A DNA stretch of 64,000 nt, taken from assembly GCA_033439265.1 (NCBI GenBank), contig JAVTVX010000034.1, forward strand, positions 19,048,501 to 19,112,500, written 5' to 3'. Of this stretch, positions 1 through 11,508 are shown one piece after another. Source of the DNA: Dillenia suffruticosa (Eukaryota; Streptophyta; Magnoliopsida; Dilleniales; Dilleniaceae). Made by a program: the position numbers and the translations under genes. How positions within the stretch are numbered: the stretch's first letter is position 1; the number at the start of each line of letters is the position of its first letter. The notes below the pieces were generated by a model. That model saw only the letters and a list, made by a program, of their open reading frames with translations. It made no database searches and was not told where the DNA came from.

Positions 1-762
1 TTGGCATGTTAAACAAGGTCAAATTTTATGATGAATGTACAACACTATCTTACCCCAAACAAAGAACTGTTTTTACTCTATTTAAAGATTGAGAGACATT
101 CCAAGAAAAAAGGAATGTAGATATACACAAGTACGCCAAAATTGCCTTCAGTAAGTATGATTATATATTTGTTTGTGTGCAAATCAACAATAAATGATTC
201 TTTGAAGATGATATTTCCAAGATCTCAGGTTCTCCATACTCCAACACCACCCTAATACTGTATCCATGTGAAGTTTAATGAAGATAACATGGGGTAATCA
301 TTCAAAATTTCAATATTTATGGCAGAAAGCTTTACAACCCAAACAAAGAAAATACCATGCAAAAGTTTAAACCTGACAAAGCAAATTCAAAATAAACATT
401 ATGGACCATGAGCTGAATGTGTAAGCTGAGGGAGTCACCTATGTTCAGAAACTGCAGAAATTAATTTAAAATAGGCTATTCGAGAAATTGAACTCCCATA
501 TTGCTCAACTTGGTCAAGACTCTAGAACTATCATTGACCAAGATTATTAATGTTTAAGTTATGTTGTCCATGTAAAATGACAACCAACCGATAAATGAAG
601 CTATATTCATACTTGAAGATATCCAACCAAAAAGCAGTATTTCCTCTGCAAAATAGTAATTTTAAATGATGGATATATGAGATGAAGCGACACATGTCAA
701 TGAAACCGCATTCATGACATCACAAAACTTTGACAGCTTTTTTTTTTTTTTTGTCCCATTAC
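1..762 (-). other. Intron 2 (partial) of the Nudix hydrolase gene
   Basis: This stretch lies downstream (minus strand) of coding exon 2, whose donor is at 762/761. I looked for the Nudix box (G-x5-E-x7-REUxEExGU) on the minus strand and did not find it, so the next exon must lie left of the window and the intron exceeds 760 bp. The stretch is AT-rich and holds no recognisable transposon. A run of T at 738-752 just past the donor reads as poly-A in gene sense. Assignment as intron is inference from the exon boundary. Confidence 0.6.
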
Positions 763-877
763 CTTTGGGAACAAAAGACCAGGTCCACTAGGTGAATTGA
801 TCATAAGCACTTCAATGGTCTTCTCTGAATTGGCATCAGTACCGTCACCAGAATTTTTGTACCTAAATGGAATGCAC
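763..877 (-). CDS. NUDT16: Nudix hydrolase, coding exon 2 (38 codons; NUDT16-like)
   Basis: Minus-strand exon whose translation runs from CIPFRYKNSGDG to GPGLLFPK, the conserved stretch just before the Nudix box in plant NUDT4/12/13/16/17/18/21 proteins. The acceptor (CAG at 880-878) and donor (AAG|GTAATG at 763/762) are both canonical. The exon starts in phase 2, exactly complementing the phase-2 end of exon 1, so the join codes Gly in the family motif AGCIPFR. The protein family hydrolyses diphosphate-linked substrates (diphosphoinositol polyphosphates or nucleoside diphosphate derivatives). The catalytic Nudix box itself is not in the window, so activity cannot be judged. NUDT16 is my best guess from the remembered N-terminus; another member of the subgroup is possible. 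Confidence 0.85.
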
Positions 878-2050
878 CTGTTGGAAAGGCAGATCAAATT
901 AGCATATCATGTAAAAAAAATTGAAATTTTATCTGTTAAAACAGAGCAGACAAGAAAGCACTTAATTAGATTCCAAGTTGTCTAAATGGGGACAAATTTG
1001 TATCTATAAGTGTAAGACTATTCCCTCTAAATCGTCATCACTAAGGTGTATCTCTCATGTAAAAAAATTGAAATTTTATCTGGTAAAACAGAGCAGACAG
1101 GAAAGCACTTAATTAGATTCCAAGTTGTCTAAATGGGGACAAATTTGTATCTATAAGTGTAAGACTACTCCTAAATCGTCATCACTAAGGTGTGTCTCTG
1201 CAATTGAGAGATTAAAAGGAAATAGTACATGGACAAGCATACACACTCTTTAATTATCTGTGCTATACATAGAAGCAGCAGCTGAAGCACCTATGCTGCA
1301 TACCGTGTATAATGAGGAGAAAAAATATCTATGGTAAAATGCATGGTAAATAAAAGTGATTGCTTAGACCTGTTAACTCACATCTAACAACATAAAATGC
1401 ATTGTAAATAAAAAGATCAATAAAATGCATTGTATGCTTCATTGAGTATAAAAAAATTGTAGGTACTATCTAAAGTTATACAGCAAACATTCTTTACAGT
1501 TAACCAAAAAAAAAAAAAAGTTCCATTTCCCTTGTAAATTCAACTTTGAATCAAAACTCACATAAATTTCTTAATATTTCATAGAAAAGAATCCATCTGC
1601 ATAATGCACTCAATCATAACAAACCATCTCTTAGTTCAAGTAGTAATGGGCAAGTTTTTGAGTGTTAAACATTTACAAGGTACAAAATTCAATTCTCAGG
1701 CTTTTGGATCATTCTCCATTATGACAAAAAAAAAAAAAAAAGAAAAAAATTAAAGAGGGCCCACAAGATTTCTGCAACCCCCAAGTCAAATTATAACATC
1801 CACTAAAATATGGAAGAATCCACTTACAATGCAATGGAAAATGACAAGCTACAACACCCAACAACCATTGCTTTTCATTTAAATTTGAATAATATTAATA
1901 ATGAGGAAATGTTCGATTGAAAACGACCATACAACAACATTATCTAGAACGGGTGGATCATTAGTCATTCATAGGATCCTAAAATTTGGGGTTCATTAGG
2001 AAAGGACAAAAATTAAGGAGAAAGAGATTCGGAAATAGAGAGAGAGATAC
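878..2050 (-). other. Intron 1 of the Nudix hydrolase gene
   Basis: This interval is bounded by a GT donor next to exon 1 (GG|GTATCTC, minus strand at 2050) and an AG acceptor next to exon 2 (878). Length is about 1.17 kb. It contains the 148-bp tandem duplication, several A-runs (1507-1519, 1725-1741), and otherwise AT-rich sequence without features I recognise. Confidence 0.8.
907..1199. repeat. Direct tandem duplication of 148 bp in intron 1
   Basis: Copy 1 (about 907-1054) and copy 2 (about 1055-1199) both begin with TCATGTAAAAAA, continue through a shared GAGCAGACA segment, and end in TAAGGTGT. They differ by only a handful of substitutions and small indels. The period is 148 bp. The repeat lies wholly within intron 1 of the Nudix gene and contains no coding sequence. 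The low divergence implies a fairly recent duplication. Confidence 0.9.
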
Positions 2051-2121
2051 CCAGCAATCAGGCGACAACCGGCCTCGTAGCGTTGTTGATGTCGACCCGT
2101 GCGGGCCACCAAATCAGACAT
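2051..2121 (-). CDS. NUDT16: Nudix hydrolase, coding exon 1 with start codon (NUDT16-like)
   Basis: Minus-strand exon starting at ATG 2121-2119 and coding MSDLVARTGRHQQRYEAG then CRLIA, followed by two bases of a split Gly codon. The N-terminal motif ART/GR-xQRY followed by G-x-RLIAGCIPFR is characteristic of plant Nudix hydrolases of the NUDT16/12/13/17/18/21 group. The start is supported by an in-frame TAG two codons upstream. The GTATCT donor is canonical and its phase matches exon 2. The gene continues off the left edge, so only 61 of perhaps 160-200 codons are visible. The upstream 5' leader is rich in CT dinucleotides. No sign of disruption is seen in the visible part, so I treat it as a live host gene. 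Confidence 0.87.
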
Positions 2122-2318
2122 GCTCTATCTGTGTATGAATAAAATTAAAACCTCTTCCACCCCAATTATTCTTGTTCTTCACAATCACAATGGGAGATTG
2201 CTTCTTGACATGAAATTGTTGTTAGGCTATGGTTTTTGATCCACTGTTTAGGCATTGGAGTTGGCGGTTAGGGTGGTGATAAGCGCACTGGACCATGACA
2301 CGGTGATCGCAATTGGGG

Positions 2319-2341
2319 AGAGAGAGAGAGAGAGAGAGAGA
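2319..2341. repeat. (GA)n microsatellite
   Basis: Simple GA dinucleotide run, CT in the sense of the Nudix gene leader. A second tract at about 2430-2456 is separated from it by unique sequence. Confidence 0.9.
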
Positions 2342-2426
2342 AATTGTTGATTATTGGCGTTGATTGGCTGGAGATGGGAAAATTGGTGTGAGAGAGGGAA
2401 CCGTAGAGGCAGCGGAAGGAACGGAT

Positions 2427-2429
<3 letters not shown>

Positions 2430-2456
<27 letters not shown>
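2430..2456. repeat. (GA)n microsatellite
   Basis: Second GA dinucleotide tract in the presumed 5' leader of the Nudix gene. Confidence 0.9.
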
Positions 2457-2457
<1 letters not shown>

Positions 2458-2599
2458 CGTCAACATCAGATTGGAGAAGGGTGTGTCCCGTGGGCCTTGT
2501 GGGAAGAAGTCAGTTCAAACCGGTTTTCTCTCGATTGAAGTGTCAATTTGCTAAACTACCACATCAATCACTTTTATATTCTAAATTTCACTTTCTGAT

Positions 2600-3038
2600 T
2601 TCTTTACAAATATTTTATAAAAAGATCGATAACATGCCATTTATTTTAGACTAGGGATTGTATTTAAAGGATGATTTATTTTATAATACAAAAAAATTAA
2701 AAATAATGGTACAAGAATAAAATTACAAATATTTTGAGAAAATATAAAATATAAAAACAGTCGTATAAATATAAAAATTATAATTTTATCATTAAAAAAT
2801 TGAAATATTCATGATTTGTTTAAACTCTGAAAATTCTATATTTCTAGATAAAAAATTATAAAAATTGATAAAACTTATTATTTGTTTATTTAAATAGAAA
2901 TTATAAATAAAGTTGTATATATCTTATTAACAATTGTGAAATTCATCTTTTATTTTTTTTCCATATTTTTTCTTGATACTTTAAGAACTAAACATAAAAA
3001 ACATTCAAAAATATTGAGTTAAATGGTAGAGCATATAT
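2600..3038. other. AT-rich intergenic DNA
   Basis: Very AT-rich sequence between the Nudix promoter side and the left CACTA terminus. No coding potential, known repeat terminus or conserved motif was seen. Confidence 0.6.
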
Positions 3039-3459
3039 GTGCACTACAAAAAAAATCATATTTTTCCTTATGTTTAAGTTTTACGTTACCAATAATTTTT
3101 TTCTCTAACATTTCGCTTATGAAATGTCAATAAAGAAATAAATTATGATATTTAGAGACAAAAATGCCAAAATAAGTTTTTGGCGTGCAAATTTGGACAG
3201 TGATGGAAATTTTTGACAACATTTTAGCACTAAACGTTGATGAAACCTTTTAAATTTGCTGATATTTATCAATAAATGTTGGTAAAATCTTGTACTTTAT
3301 TGATGTTATGCTAAATATTGGGATATGATAAAGAGAGAGATTGACACATTTTAGAGAGAGAGAGAGCGCTATGCTAAGTTTATATTTATGAATACCGGGA
3401 TATGGTAGAGAGAGAAAAGCATGAAGTACAGAGAGGAGGGATGTTCCGACGTTTCACTT

Positions 3460-4927
3460 TATTAAGTAAATTGTTGTCTCCTTAATTTTGATAATAACAA
3501 AATCTTTCATATTATTCTAACCAATTTATTTAGTATGTAAATTTTTTATTTAATAGATAGCTTTTGTTAAAGAAAAGTTATAAAATCAGTCATAAAATCG
3601 GTCATAAAAGTAAGATTTATTTGGTTATAGAAATAAGATTTTTTTTTATTTTATATTTGTTGAAAACCCACCGAGCAAGGTAAATGTAATTTGGATATTA
3701 CATTTAACCTATAATTGACCCTAAATGTATATAAAAGATCTCACAATATGAGGACAATTCATATTCCACTATTTAGAAATTTTTCTGTGTTGAAATGTGA
3801 TTATTTTGGTATATTTGGATAGCCATATTTTCTTATGTGTTAAATTATTTTTAAAACCGAAAATTATATTTCAAAAAATGTGTGTCGAACTTCGATTTCA
3901 AACATTTACAATACAAATATCTTGCGGATATATTGAAAAAAAATCAGCTGGAAATTGGTTGGTTACTTATTTTACATAGCATAATTATTTATCAAAAAAT
4001 GATTCTCAAGGGGTATTTGACATTCGATATCTTCACCACTGGCTTTTGGATTTGTGAATTTAATTATTTTACATTATAATACTATAGTTGAACAGCAGAT
4101 ATGATGATTTGTAGCACAATTATTTTGAGATTGTGGTGGAGAAATAAATGGGTAAAGTTAACTATTTGTTCTGAAAAATTCAGAACTGGGATTGAATTTC
4201 TGGAATAGTTTTCAAATTTTATGAAAGAGCAATCATTTGAATATAATAAAAATAGTTCTTGAATATGATAGAAGGATATTTAAATTTCAGAAGAAAATTA
4301 TTTACTATTCGTAAATATCAAATTCATGAGGATTTTAAACTTATTTTTTGGGATAGTTGCTGAGATTATTGCAGTACTTTTGGGGTTTTTTTTATTGTAG
4401 TTTGTTGAGGTGCACTGATATCAAATAATGTAGTAATTCAACAGGTTTAAGAAAGAGACTAATAGTGGCCGAATGACAATCATTTTTGAGACTTCATAGC
4501 ATAAAAAAATCAAGAAAAAATTTTACATTTTGAGATACAAAAAGAGCCTACTGCTAATTTTTATTTACATATTCTGTAATATTTTGATTGAACCTTTGTG
4601 TGAGCTATTTTCCATTGTTGAACAAAACAATCTTTATGGTGTGAAGATTGGAAGTCGACAAGTGGATGTACATTGTTGTTTTGGATCATAATAGAAACTA
4701 GCAGATTGTTAGATCTCGACTTGCTTGGTTAGAAGAGTGGATATAGACACAAAACCGAATCACTATAAATCAGATTTATCTCCTTACTTTCTCTTTTAAT
4801 TTTTGCTATATATTTTATAGATTAGCTATAGATTGAATTAGATCTAAGTGCAGTTAGATAAAAATTTAAAAAACTAAATTTTAGACAACCAATTCAACTC
4901 CATTCTTAGTTGTCTTTAGGACCAACA
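3460..4927 (+). repeat. 5' LTR of Copia element A (1468 bp)
   Basis: Begins TATTAAGTAAATTG (B has TGTTGAATAAATTG) and ends GGACCAACA. Homologous along its length to 9919-11503 and, inverted, to both LTRs of element B. Confidence 0.88.
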
Positions 4928-4929
4928 AT

Positions 4930-4941
4930 TAGTATTAGAGC
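4930..4941 (+). other. Primer-binding site remnant of element A
   Basis: TAGTATTAGAGC, two nucleotides after the LTR; two changes from the initiator tRNA-Met complement TGGTATCAGAGC that is intact in elements B, C and D. Confidence 0.8.
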
Positions 4942-5007
4942 ATATTCTCTACTCCATTAAAGAGACATCTTTAGAGTGTTTAATCCATGATTTTTTCCTA
5001 TAACTAT

Positions 5008-6480
5008 GGTCATGCCATGAATAGAATACCATAATTCGATGGTGTAAACTTTTTCGATTGGAAATATAGGATGGAGACATTCATTTAAGCCCCTGATTAT
5101 GAGACTTGAGAAGTGATTACTTCTGAAAATGTAGAAATTAAATTGCCTATTATCACAGAGGATGACAAGAGAAAAATGTCTATTAATTCCCGTGCCAAAC
5201 ACTTGCTTTTATGCGCAATCTCACCAACTGAACTTAACTTAGTTTCTTTATGTGTAACAACAAAAGAAATTTGGGATAGATTGTGTATAACATATGAAGG
5301 AACCAGTATTGTAAAAGAGACTCGAGTCAATTTATTGATACAGGAATATGAGTTTTTTCGTTTTCAGTAAGGAGAAAGTGTAAATGATATGTTTAATAGA
5401 TTTTCTATAATAATTAATGAACTTGATTCTGTTAGAAAAAAGATTTCAGATTCTGATCAAGTCAGAAAAGTTTTTCGAGTATTGCCAAGAACCTGGGATG
5501 CCAAGAAAACTATTATTGAGGAAGCCCAAGACTTGAACAAGCTATCTCTTAATGAATTAAGAGTGAAGTCGATGCCTTATGAAGATGAAATATTTCATAC
5601 TGTTGAATCTGAAAACAAGAAGAAGACTATTGCATTCCGCTGTTGAAAAGAATGAAGATTCGGTAGAAGACGAAAGTTATGATCAAGATATCAATCTGTT
5701 GGTCAAAAAGTTTTTTCGTGTTTTCAAGAAAAAGGATAAAAATGGCTTTAAATCTAAGAACTTTCAAAACTCACAAACGCTTAAATTCAGTGCAGGAAAA
5801 GACAACAGAAAAATAGAACAGAAAGATTAAAAAATCTGTTATGAGTGCAAAAAGAAGGGACACATAAAATATGAGTGTCCAGTGCTGCTGAAAAAGATTG
5901 AAACATTCAAGAAGAAAAGCAAAATAATAATGGTCACATGGAGTGATTCAGAACATGAAGATTCAAAAGATGAAAGTTTAGATACATCAGATGAACTTAA
6001 CCTCTGTCTTATGGCAAAGGATGAGATGATCTCTAAAACTTCATTTGATATTGCTGAATTTGACAACTTGTTAGTATAATTTTAGAACTGAAAAATAAAG
6101 TTATCATATTAGAAAATAAGAAGAATTTATTTAGGCAAATGAAATACTTGTTGAACTCTGAAAATGAAACCATTAGAGCTGAAAATGAGACACTAAAAAC
6201 TGAAAACTGTGAAATGAAAATGAAATATATATTTTAAAAAATAGAATAGCTGAATTTTCAAAATCAATAAAAAATACATTCCAAAAGTTTCATGAGAGTG
6301 ATGAGAAATTAATTAAATTACTTTCCATACAAAAAATAGACTTTTTCAAAGGAGGTTTAGGTTATGTTAATGATCATGAAATGTCTTCAAACTCTAACAA
6401 TAGTGGTTTTATTAAAACTGCAGAGACAGGAGATATAATTACATTTCAACCTACATAAAACACTCACAAAATCATACAAA
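5008..6480 (+). pseudogene. gag pseudogene of Copia element A
   Basis: Sirevirus-type capsid precursor. Conserved pieces are readable: a W/F-K-x-RMETFI stretch near 5060-5085, the KMSINSRAKHLLL stretch (about 5175-5210), an EIWDRL and EGTS region, and the DMFNRFSIIINELDS stretch near 5387-5420. A CCHC zinc knuckle (CYECKKKGHIKYEC) is intact near 5837-5880. The front end has lost a clean start codon, and stops and frameshifts interrupt it (for example at 5368-5370 and around 5640). The C-terminal part is a charged, coiled-coil-like acidic region as in element B. Gag would have formed the cytoplasmic virus-like particle. This copy cannot make an intact product. Confidence 0.8.
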
Positions 6481-6989
6481 AGTTTGCACAAAAAATCAAA
6501 ATTTTGCTTCAAAAACTACCCAACAAACTGCACAAAATCTGCATAAAACTCTCTCACAGTCTGCATAAAATATGCACAGAAATTTTTCATAAACTGCAAA
6601 AAAATATTATAAAGTGTTAAGCAGAAATTCATATAGAAGTACTCATAGAACTACCCAAAGAAGTTCTAGGAAGAAGTCAAACATTTACAAAAAAATTTAT
6701 TCTGGATTTTGATATTATAAATTTGGCAATATGTAGAATTATTTCATTTATAGACCTAATTATGCAAAAAATAAAAATAAAATTGGTTCATTCTATATAT
6801 GTCATAAAATTGGCAATTTTGCTAGAAATTATTTTTTGAACAAACTTAGTGCACATCAAGACAAATTTAATTCATATACAAGCTTGTCTTCAAAAGAATC
6901 CAAATCTGTTTAGGTTTCTAAGAACAGATGATGGTTTTTCTTTATATGTAGGAACAAGAGACAAAAATCAAATGAAAATAGTATGATAG

Positions 6990-8034
6990 GTTAAGTGAAT
7001 ATCTTGTGAAAAATAATTTCAAAAAGAGAAATGTAGACACCATTTTATTTATCAAATATGTTGATAATGATATTCTTATTGTTCAAATATATGTTGATGA
7101 TATTGTATTTGGATCTACAAATGAACATTTGTGTAATGATTTTAGCAATATCATGAAGAGTGAATTTGAGAAGTAAATGATGAGTGAATTAAATTTCTTT
7201 CTTGGATTGCAAATTAAACAATTTTCTCATGATATATTTATAAGTTAAAAAAAGTATGCAAAAAAATTAATTAAAAAATTTGGTATGAAAAATTCAAAAC
7301 ATGTTGTACCCCTATATCTATTTCTATTAAATTAGATTTAGATGAAGAAGGGTAAGATGTGAATGAAAAATTCTATAGAAGCTTGATATGATCATTGTTA
7401 TACTTGACCGCTTTAGACCCGATATTTTATTTAGTGTATATTTGTGTGCAAGATTTTAAAGTAAACCTAATGAATCTCATTTTAGAGCCACCAAAAGAAT
7501 TTTCAAGAATATAGATGGTATAAAAAATTTAGAAATATGGTATACAAAGAATTCAAATTTTTAATTAATTGCATATTCGGATGCCGACTATATCAGTTGC
7601 AAAATTGACTGAAAAGGTATTTCATATACTTATCAATTTTTAGGTAATAGAATTATAACTTTGGTATCTAAGAAACAAAATTCAGTTGTATTATCAATAG
7701 CTGAATCGGAATATGTCTCAATAGAAAATTGTTGTACTCAAATTTTGTGACTAAAACAACAACTTAGAGATTATATATTAGATTATAAAAATATTGTCAT
7801 AAAATGTGACAATACAATTGTCATTTGTCTTACAAAAAATCTCATAAATCATTCAAAATCAAAACATATAGAGATTAGATACCATTTTTATTAGAGATCA
7901 TATTTTATGTGGTGATGTAATTTTGGAATATGTTGAGCCAAAAAATCAAATTGCTGATATTTTTACACAACTTTTAAATAGAGAAAGATTTAAAAATATT
8001 AGAAATGAAATAGGAATGTATTTCCCATTTTAAG
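6990..8034 (+). pseudogene. pol remnant of element A (RT C-terminus and RNase H)
   Basis: Picks up in the middle of reverse transcriptase, with a YVDDI catalytic motif near 7090-7105 followed by connection and Copia RNase H sequence (an SADxxGCKID-like stretch, then SKKQNS and a final tract ending about 8032). Protease, integrase and the start of RT are absent. The junction near 6986 joins what in element B are positions around 19330 and 17360, so this is a clean internal deletion, not window truncation. Several stops occur (for example TAA near 7173 and TGA near 7748). Confidence 0.8.
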
Positions 8035-8191
8035 ATTTTATTATATTAAAAAAATAAAATAAAAAAAATAAAAAAAATAAAAAAAATCAGAACATAGAAT
8101 TTTAAGTTAACAAAACATTGAGAGTCTCTACACTGAAACTGTTTCTCTCTCTTTGAAAGCCCTAACAGAGAACGCTAGACTCTAATTCATC

Positions 8192-9436
8192 ATGGTTTTA
8201 CACAAATCTTCAAGAATCATGGAGAAAATATCAAAGAATCAATCTTCTTCTCACATTAACATCTCTGATTTGGACTCTTCAAGTTCTGATTCTTTAAGTT
8301 TTCATTTCGGTCATGATGCATATCCTCTAAACTCAAGATTAAATTTGGCATCCATTCATGATTCTGATTTTCAATCAATTCAAAATCAAACTCATTTTTC
8401 GAATCAAGAGCCCATCAAAATGTCTTAGAAGAACATATGCCTCAACCCCTTCAAATCCAAATTCCCTACACTCGGTCACGACCAATGCTGTTTGAAATTG
8501 ATTCTTGTAGGTTTGTTGACTTTAATTATTTTGAGCAAATAGGTTTGGAGATGTGAATTATTCTTGAAAGGGTTGGAGGTGCTAGATTATGTGATACAAA
8601 TAGAAACTGCATTAAGAAGATAATTTTTTATTTTTACAAGAATTTGGATATTGAACAATCTGATGTTTTGAAATAAAAAAATATTGGAGTTTAAAATTGA
8701 GATTAACAAAAATGACATTATTCAATGTTTAGGACTTAAACAGACAGAAGATAAGTCACTGAAAAACATGAAGAAAAAGGATGTTTATAGATTGTTTCAT
8801 GAAAATTCTGATTCTGGAATAAGATATTTATATGAAAAAGATTTTTCTTTTCTTGTTAGAATTCTGCTTAAAATAGTCTTAATGTGCCTAATCCCAAGGT
8901 ATGAAAGTTCTACCATTGTGATTGTAGAGGATAGTAGAATCTTGGTTGTTTTGCTGCTAGAAAGACAAATTGATATGGTCAATATATTTATCAGTCATAT
9001 CCATAGGAACAAGAGTAGCAAACCGTATGATAATGTTCTCACGAGACTGTTTGAGTTCAAGGGATTTGATTTTTTTGCTCTAAAGGATCCTGTGCTAGAG
9101 CCATTTGTATTGGGTGAATCAATGGTCTCTCACATGGGAATAGATATTTTTGATTATAATGTCTGGAGAGACAAAGACCATTCCTTCTGGAAAGGAAAAT
9201 TTCAAGACAATGGTTTGGTAGAATGTCCATTTGCAAAAAGAACCAATGAAGACCCTCTGAATCCACCTTTGTACATGGTGAATTTTCAAGAAAGAAGAAA
9301 AATCAAACTAAGACTGATGAGGATGACTGAAAGGAAAGAATTGAAAAGAAACTTGATGAGCGTCTAGAAAAACAAAGAGACATTTAATCAAAACTCACTG
9401 AAATTCTGAATTTGCTATCAAAAAATGCATTTTAGG
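8192..9436 (+). pseudogene. Extra 3' ORF of element A, 'putative plant transposon protein'-like (degraded)
   Basis: Sits in the env position of Sireviruses, between RNase H and the 3' LTR, in sense orientation. The N-terminus is Ser/Asp/Asn-rich (8192-8428, ending in a stop). A second open stretch of 227 codons runs 8684-9367 and contains IPRYESSTIVIVEDSRILV, HIHRNKSSKPYDNV and FEFKGFDF. The end is Lys/Glu-rich and probably coiled coil. No signal peptide, glycoprotein-like fusion region or transmembrane anchor is seen, so an envelope function has no support. The layout resembles the plant domain known as 'putative plant transposon protein' (PF20167), from memory. Element B has the same ORF in better shape. 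Function unknown. Confidence 0.6.
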
Positions 9437-9904
9437 CTTAGACATTTCCTGTTTTGGTTTTCAAATTGTTAGACTTTTCTTTGTCTGCTTCTATGTTCTG
9501 ACAAGAAAACTTCCTTTGTGCTTCAATGCTGTATTTCTCATGTAACGATGTCAAACTTTAATAAAATTTGATATTTTCTTCTATACCCTATTGTGTATTC
9601 TTTTTTATACAACAAAAAGGGAGTGAATAAAGTTAAAATATACTAATAAATGACAAATAATAACTGCATTTTGAAGACAAATAAGAAGGAAACTGTACAC
9701 ATTGAAAGGGAGAATAATATGCAACACATCTTAAATAAAACAAAACTTAAGGGGAACTTTGAATTGGATGTGGATGAACATTGAGTATATATATTTGCTT
9801 GCATCATTTGATATTGTGTTTATCTGAATTACATGTTATTTGAGAATGTGCTCTATTGAATAATTTTTGTACATTTAATTTTTTTTAAAGATTTTGTTAT
9901 TAAC

Positions 9905-9918
9905 AAAAATGGGGAGAA
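9905..9918 (+). other. Polypurine tract of element A
   Basis: Purine-rich AAAAATGGGGAGAA ending exactly at the TG that starts the 3' LTR; the same tract is found inverted in element B at 14137-14154. Confidence 0.75.
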
Positions 9919-11503
9919 TGTTATGAAAATTATTGTCTTTTTAGTTTTGATGATAACAAAATCTCTCATATTGTTCTAACCAATTTATTTAGTGTGTCAG
10001 ATTTTTTATTTAATAGATAGTTTTTGTTAAAAAAAAATCATAAAACCAGTCATAGAATCAATCATAGAAGTAAGGTTTATTTGATCATAGAAGCAAGATT
10101 TTTTTTATATTTGTTGAAGACCCAACCAGCAAGGTAAGTGTAGTTTGGGTACTACACTTAATCTATAATTGACCTTAGATGTACATAAAAGATCTCACAA
10201 TATAAGGATAATTCATATCCTATTATTTAGAAATTTTTCTAAGTGTTAAAGTGTGATCATTTATGTATATTTGGATAGTTATATCTTCTTATATACTGAA
10301 ATATTTCTAAAACTGAAAATTATATTTCAAAGAAGGTGTGTGGAATTTTGATTTCAAGCATTTACAGTATAAATATCTTGCGGATATGTTGGAGAAAAAT
10401 CAGTTGAAAATTGGTTGGTTACCTATTTTACATAGCATAATTATTTATTAGAAAATGGTTTTCAAGGGGTATTTGACCTTCAATATCTTCACCACTAACT
10501 TTGGACTTGTGAATTTATTTATTTTATATTATAATACTATAGTTGAACAACAGATATGATAATTCGTGGTACAATTATTTTGAGATTTTGGTGGACAAAT
10601 AAATGGACAAAATTAGTTATTTGTTTTGAAAAATTCAGAACTGGAACTGAACTTCTGAAGTAGTTTTCGAATTTTATGGAAGAGCAATCATTTTAATATA
10701 ATCAAAACTGTTATTGAATATGATAAAGGGATATTTAAATTTCAGAAGAAAATTATTTATTATTGGTAAATATCAAAATTCATGACGATTTGAAACCTAT
10801 TTTTCAGGATAGTTGCTGAGATTGTTGCAGTAATTTTGGGAGATTTTTTTACTGCAGTTTGTTGAGCTTCACTGTTATCAAATAATGAAGTAATTCAGCA
10901 GGTTTAAGAAGAGAATAACAGTAGTCGAATGACAATCATATTTGAGACTTCATAGTATCAAAAAATCAAGAAGAAATTTTGCATTAAAAAATCAAGAAGA
11001 AATTTTGCATTTTGAGATACAAAAAGAGCGTGCTGCTTATTTTCATTTACATATTTTGTAATCTTTTGATTAAATCTTTGTATGAGTTGTTTTTCATTGT
11101 TGGACGAAACAATCTTCATGGTGTGAAAATCAGAAGTTGATAAGTGGATGCACATTGTTATTTTGGATAATAGTAGAAACTAGCAGATTGTTAGATCCCG
11201 GCTTGTTTGGCTGGAAGAGTGGATGTAGGCAGAAGACTGAACCACTATAAATTAGATATTTCTCATTATTTTCTCTTTTGATTTTTGCTATATATTTTAT
11301 AGGTTGACCATAAATTCAATTAGATCTAAGTGGAGTTAGATAAAAATTTAAAAAGCCAAATTTTAGATAAACAATTCAACTCTCCTTCTTTTTTTTTTGG
11401 TTGTACAAGAATTCGAATCAGGTTAGGGAAGGAGGATTTGTACTACTGGACTGTTCCCTTGGAGATATTCAACTCTCTTTCTTGGTTGTCTTTGGGACCA
11501 ACA
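9919..11503 (+). repeat. 3' LTR of Copia element A (1585 bp)
   Basis: Begins TGTTATGAAAATTATTG and ends GGGACCAACA. It is longer than the 5' LTR because of a small direct duplication near 10965-11010 and a 78-bp retroposed tRNA-like insertion at 11389-11466. Substantially diverged from the 5' LTR, implying an old insertion. Confidence 0.88.
11389..11466 (-). mobile_element. 78-bp tRNA-like SINE inserted in the 3' LTR of element A
   Basis: Flanked by a direct repeat ATTCAACTCTC[C/T]TTC at 11374-11388 and 11467-11481. On the minus strand it reads as an A-box-like AGTAGTACAAATCC, then a B-box GATTCGAATTC, then TGTACAACC and a poly-A tail (plus-strand T run at 11389-11398). The 5' LTR lacks it, so it arrived after element A integrated. 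It shares its layout with the units at 26156-26249 and 27408-27520. Confidence 0.7.
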
Positions 11504-11508
11504 CACTT

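Larger units (their letters stand above)
2122..2600 (-). promoter_or_regulatory. Putative 5' leader and core promoter of the Nudix gene
   Basis: Reading on the minus strand, a TATA-like TATAAAA (plus 2572-2578) lies about 450 bp upstream of the ATG. Between them are two (CT)n tracts (plus-strand GA at about 2319-2341 and 2430-2456), typical of plant 5' UTRs. A spliced leader is possible. No transcript evidence is available, so start site and UTR extent are inference. Confidence 0.35.
3460..11503 (+). mobile_element. Sirevirus-type Ty1/Copia retrotransposon A (internally deleted)
   Basis: LTRs at 3460-4927 and 9919-11503 are flanked by the 5-bp TSD CACTT (3455-3459, 11504-11508). A decayed initiator tRNA-Met primer site follows the 5' LTR (4930-4941, two changes from TGGTATCAGAGC). 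A purine-rich tract (about 9905-9918) precedes the 3' LTR. The interior holds gag, a truncated pol and an extra 3' ORF, all with many stops. Compared with element B, about 2 kb covering protease, integrase and the front of reverse transcriptase is missing at a junction near 6986. The 5' LTR start has G-to-A changes relative to B. An old, non-autonomous copy. Confidence 0.9.

Noticed and set aside
2248..2654. Open frames through the GA tracts near the Nudix leader
   Set aside because: Repeat-driven, and they overlap the presumed 5' leader of the Nudix gene.
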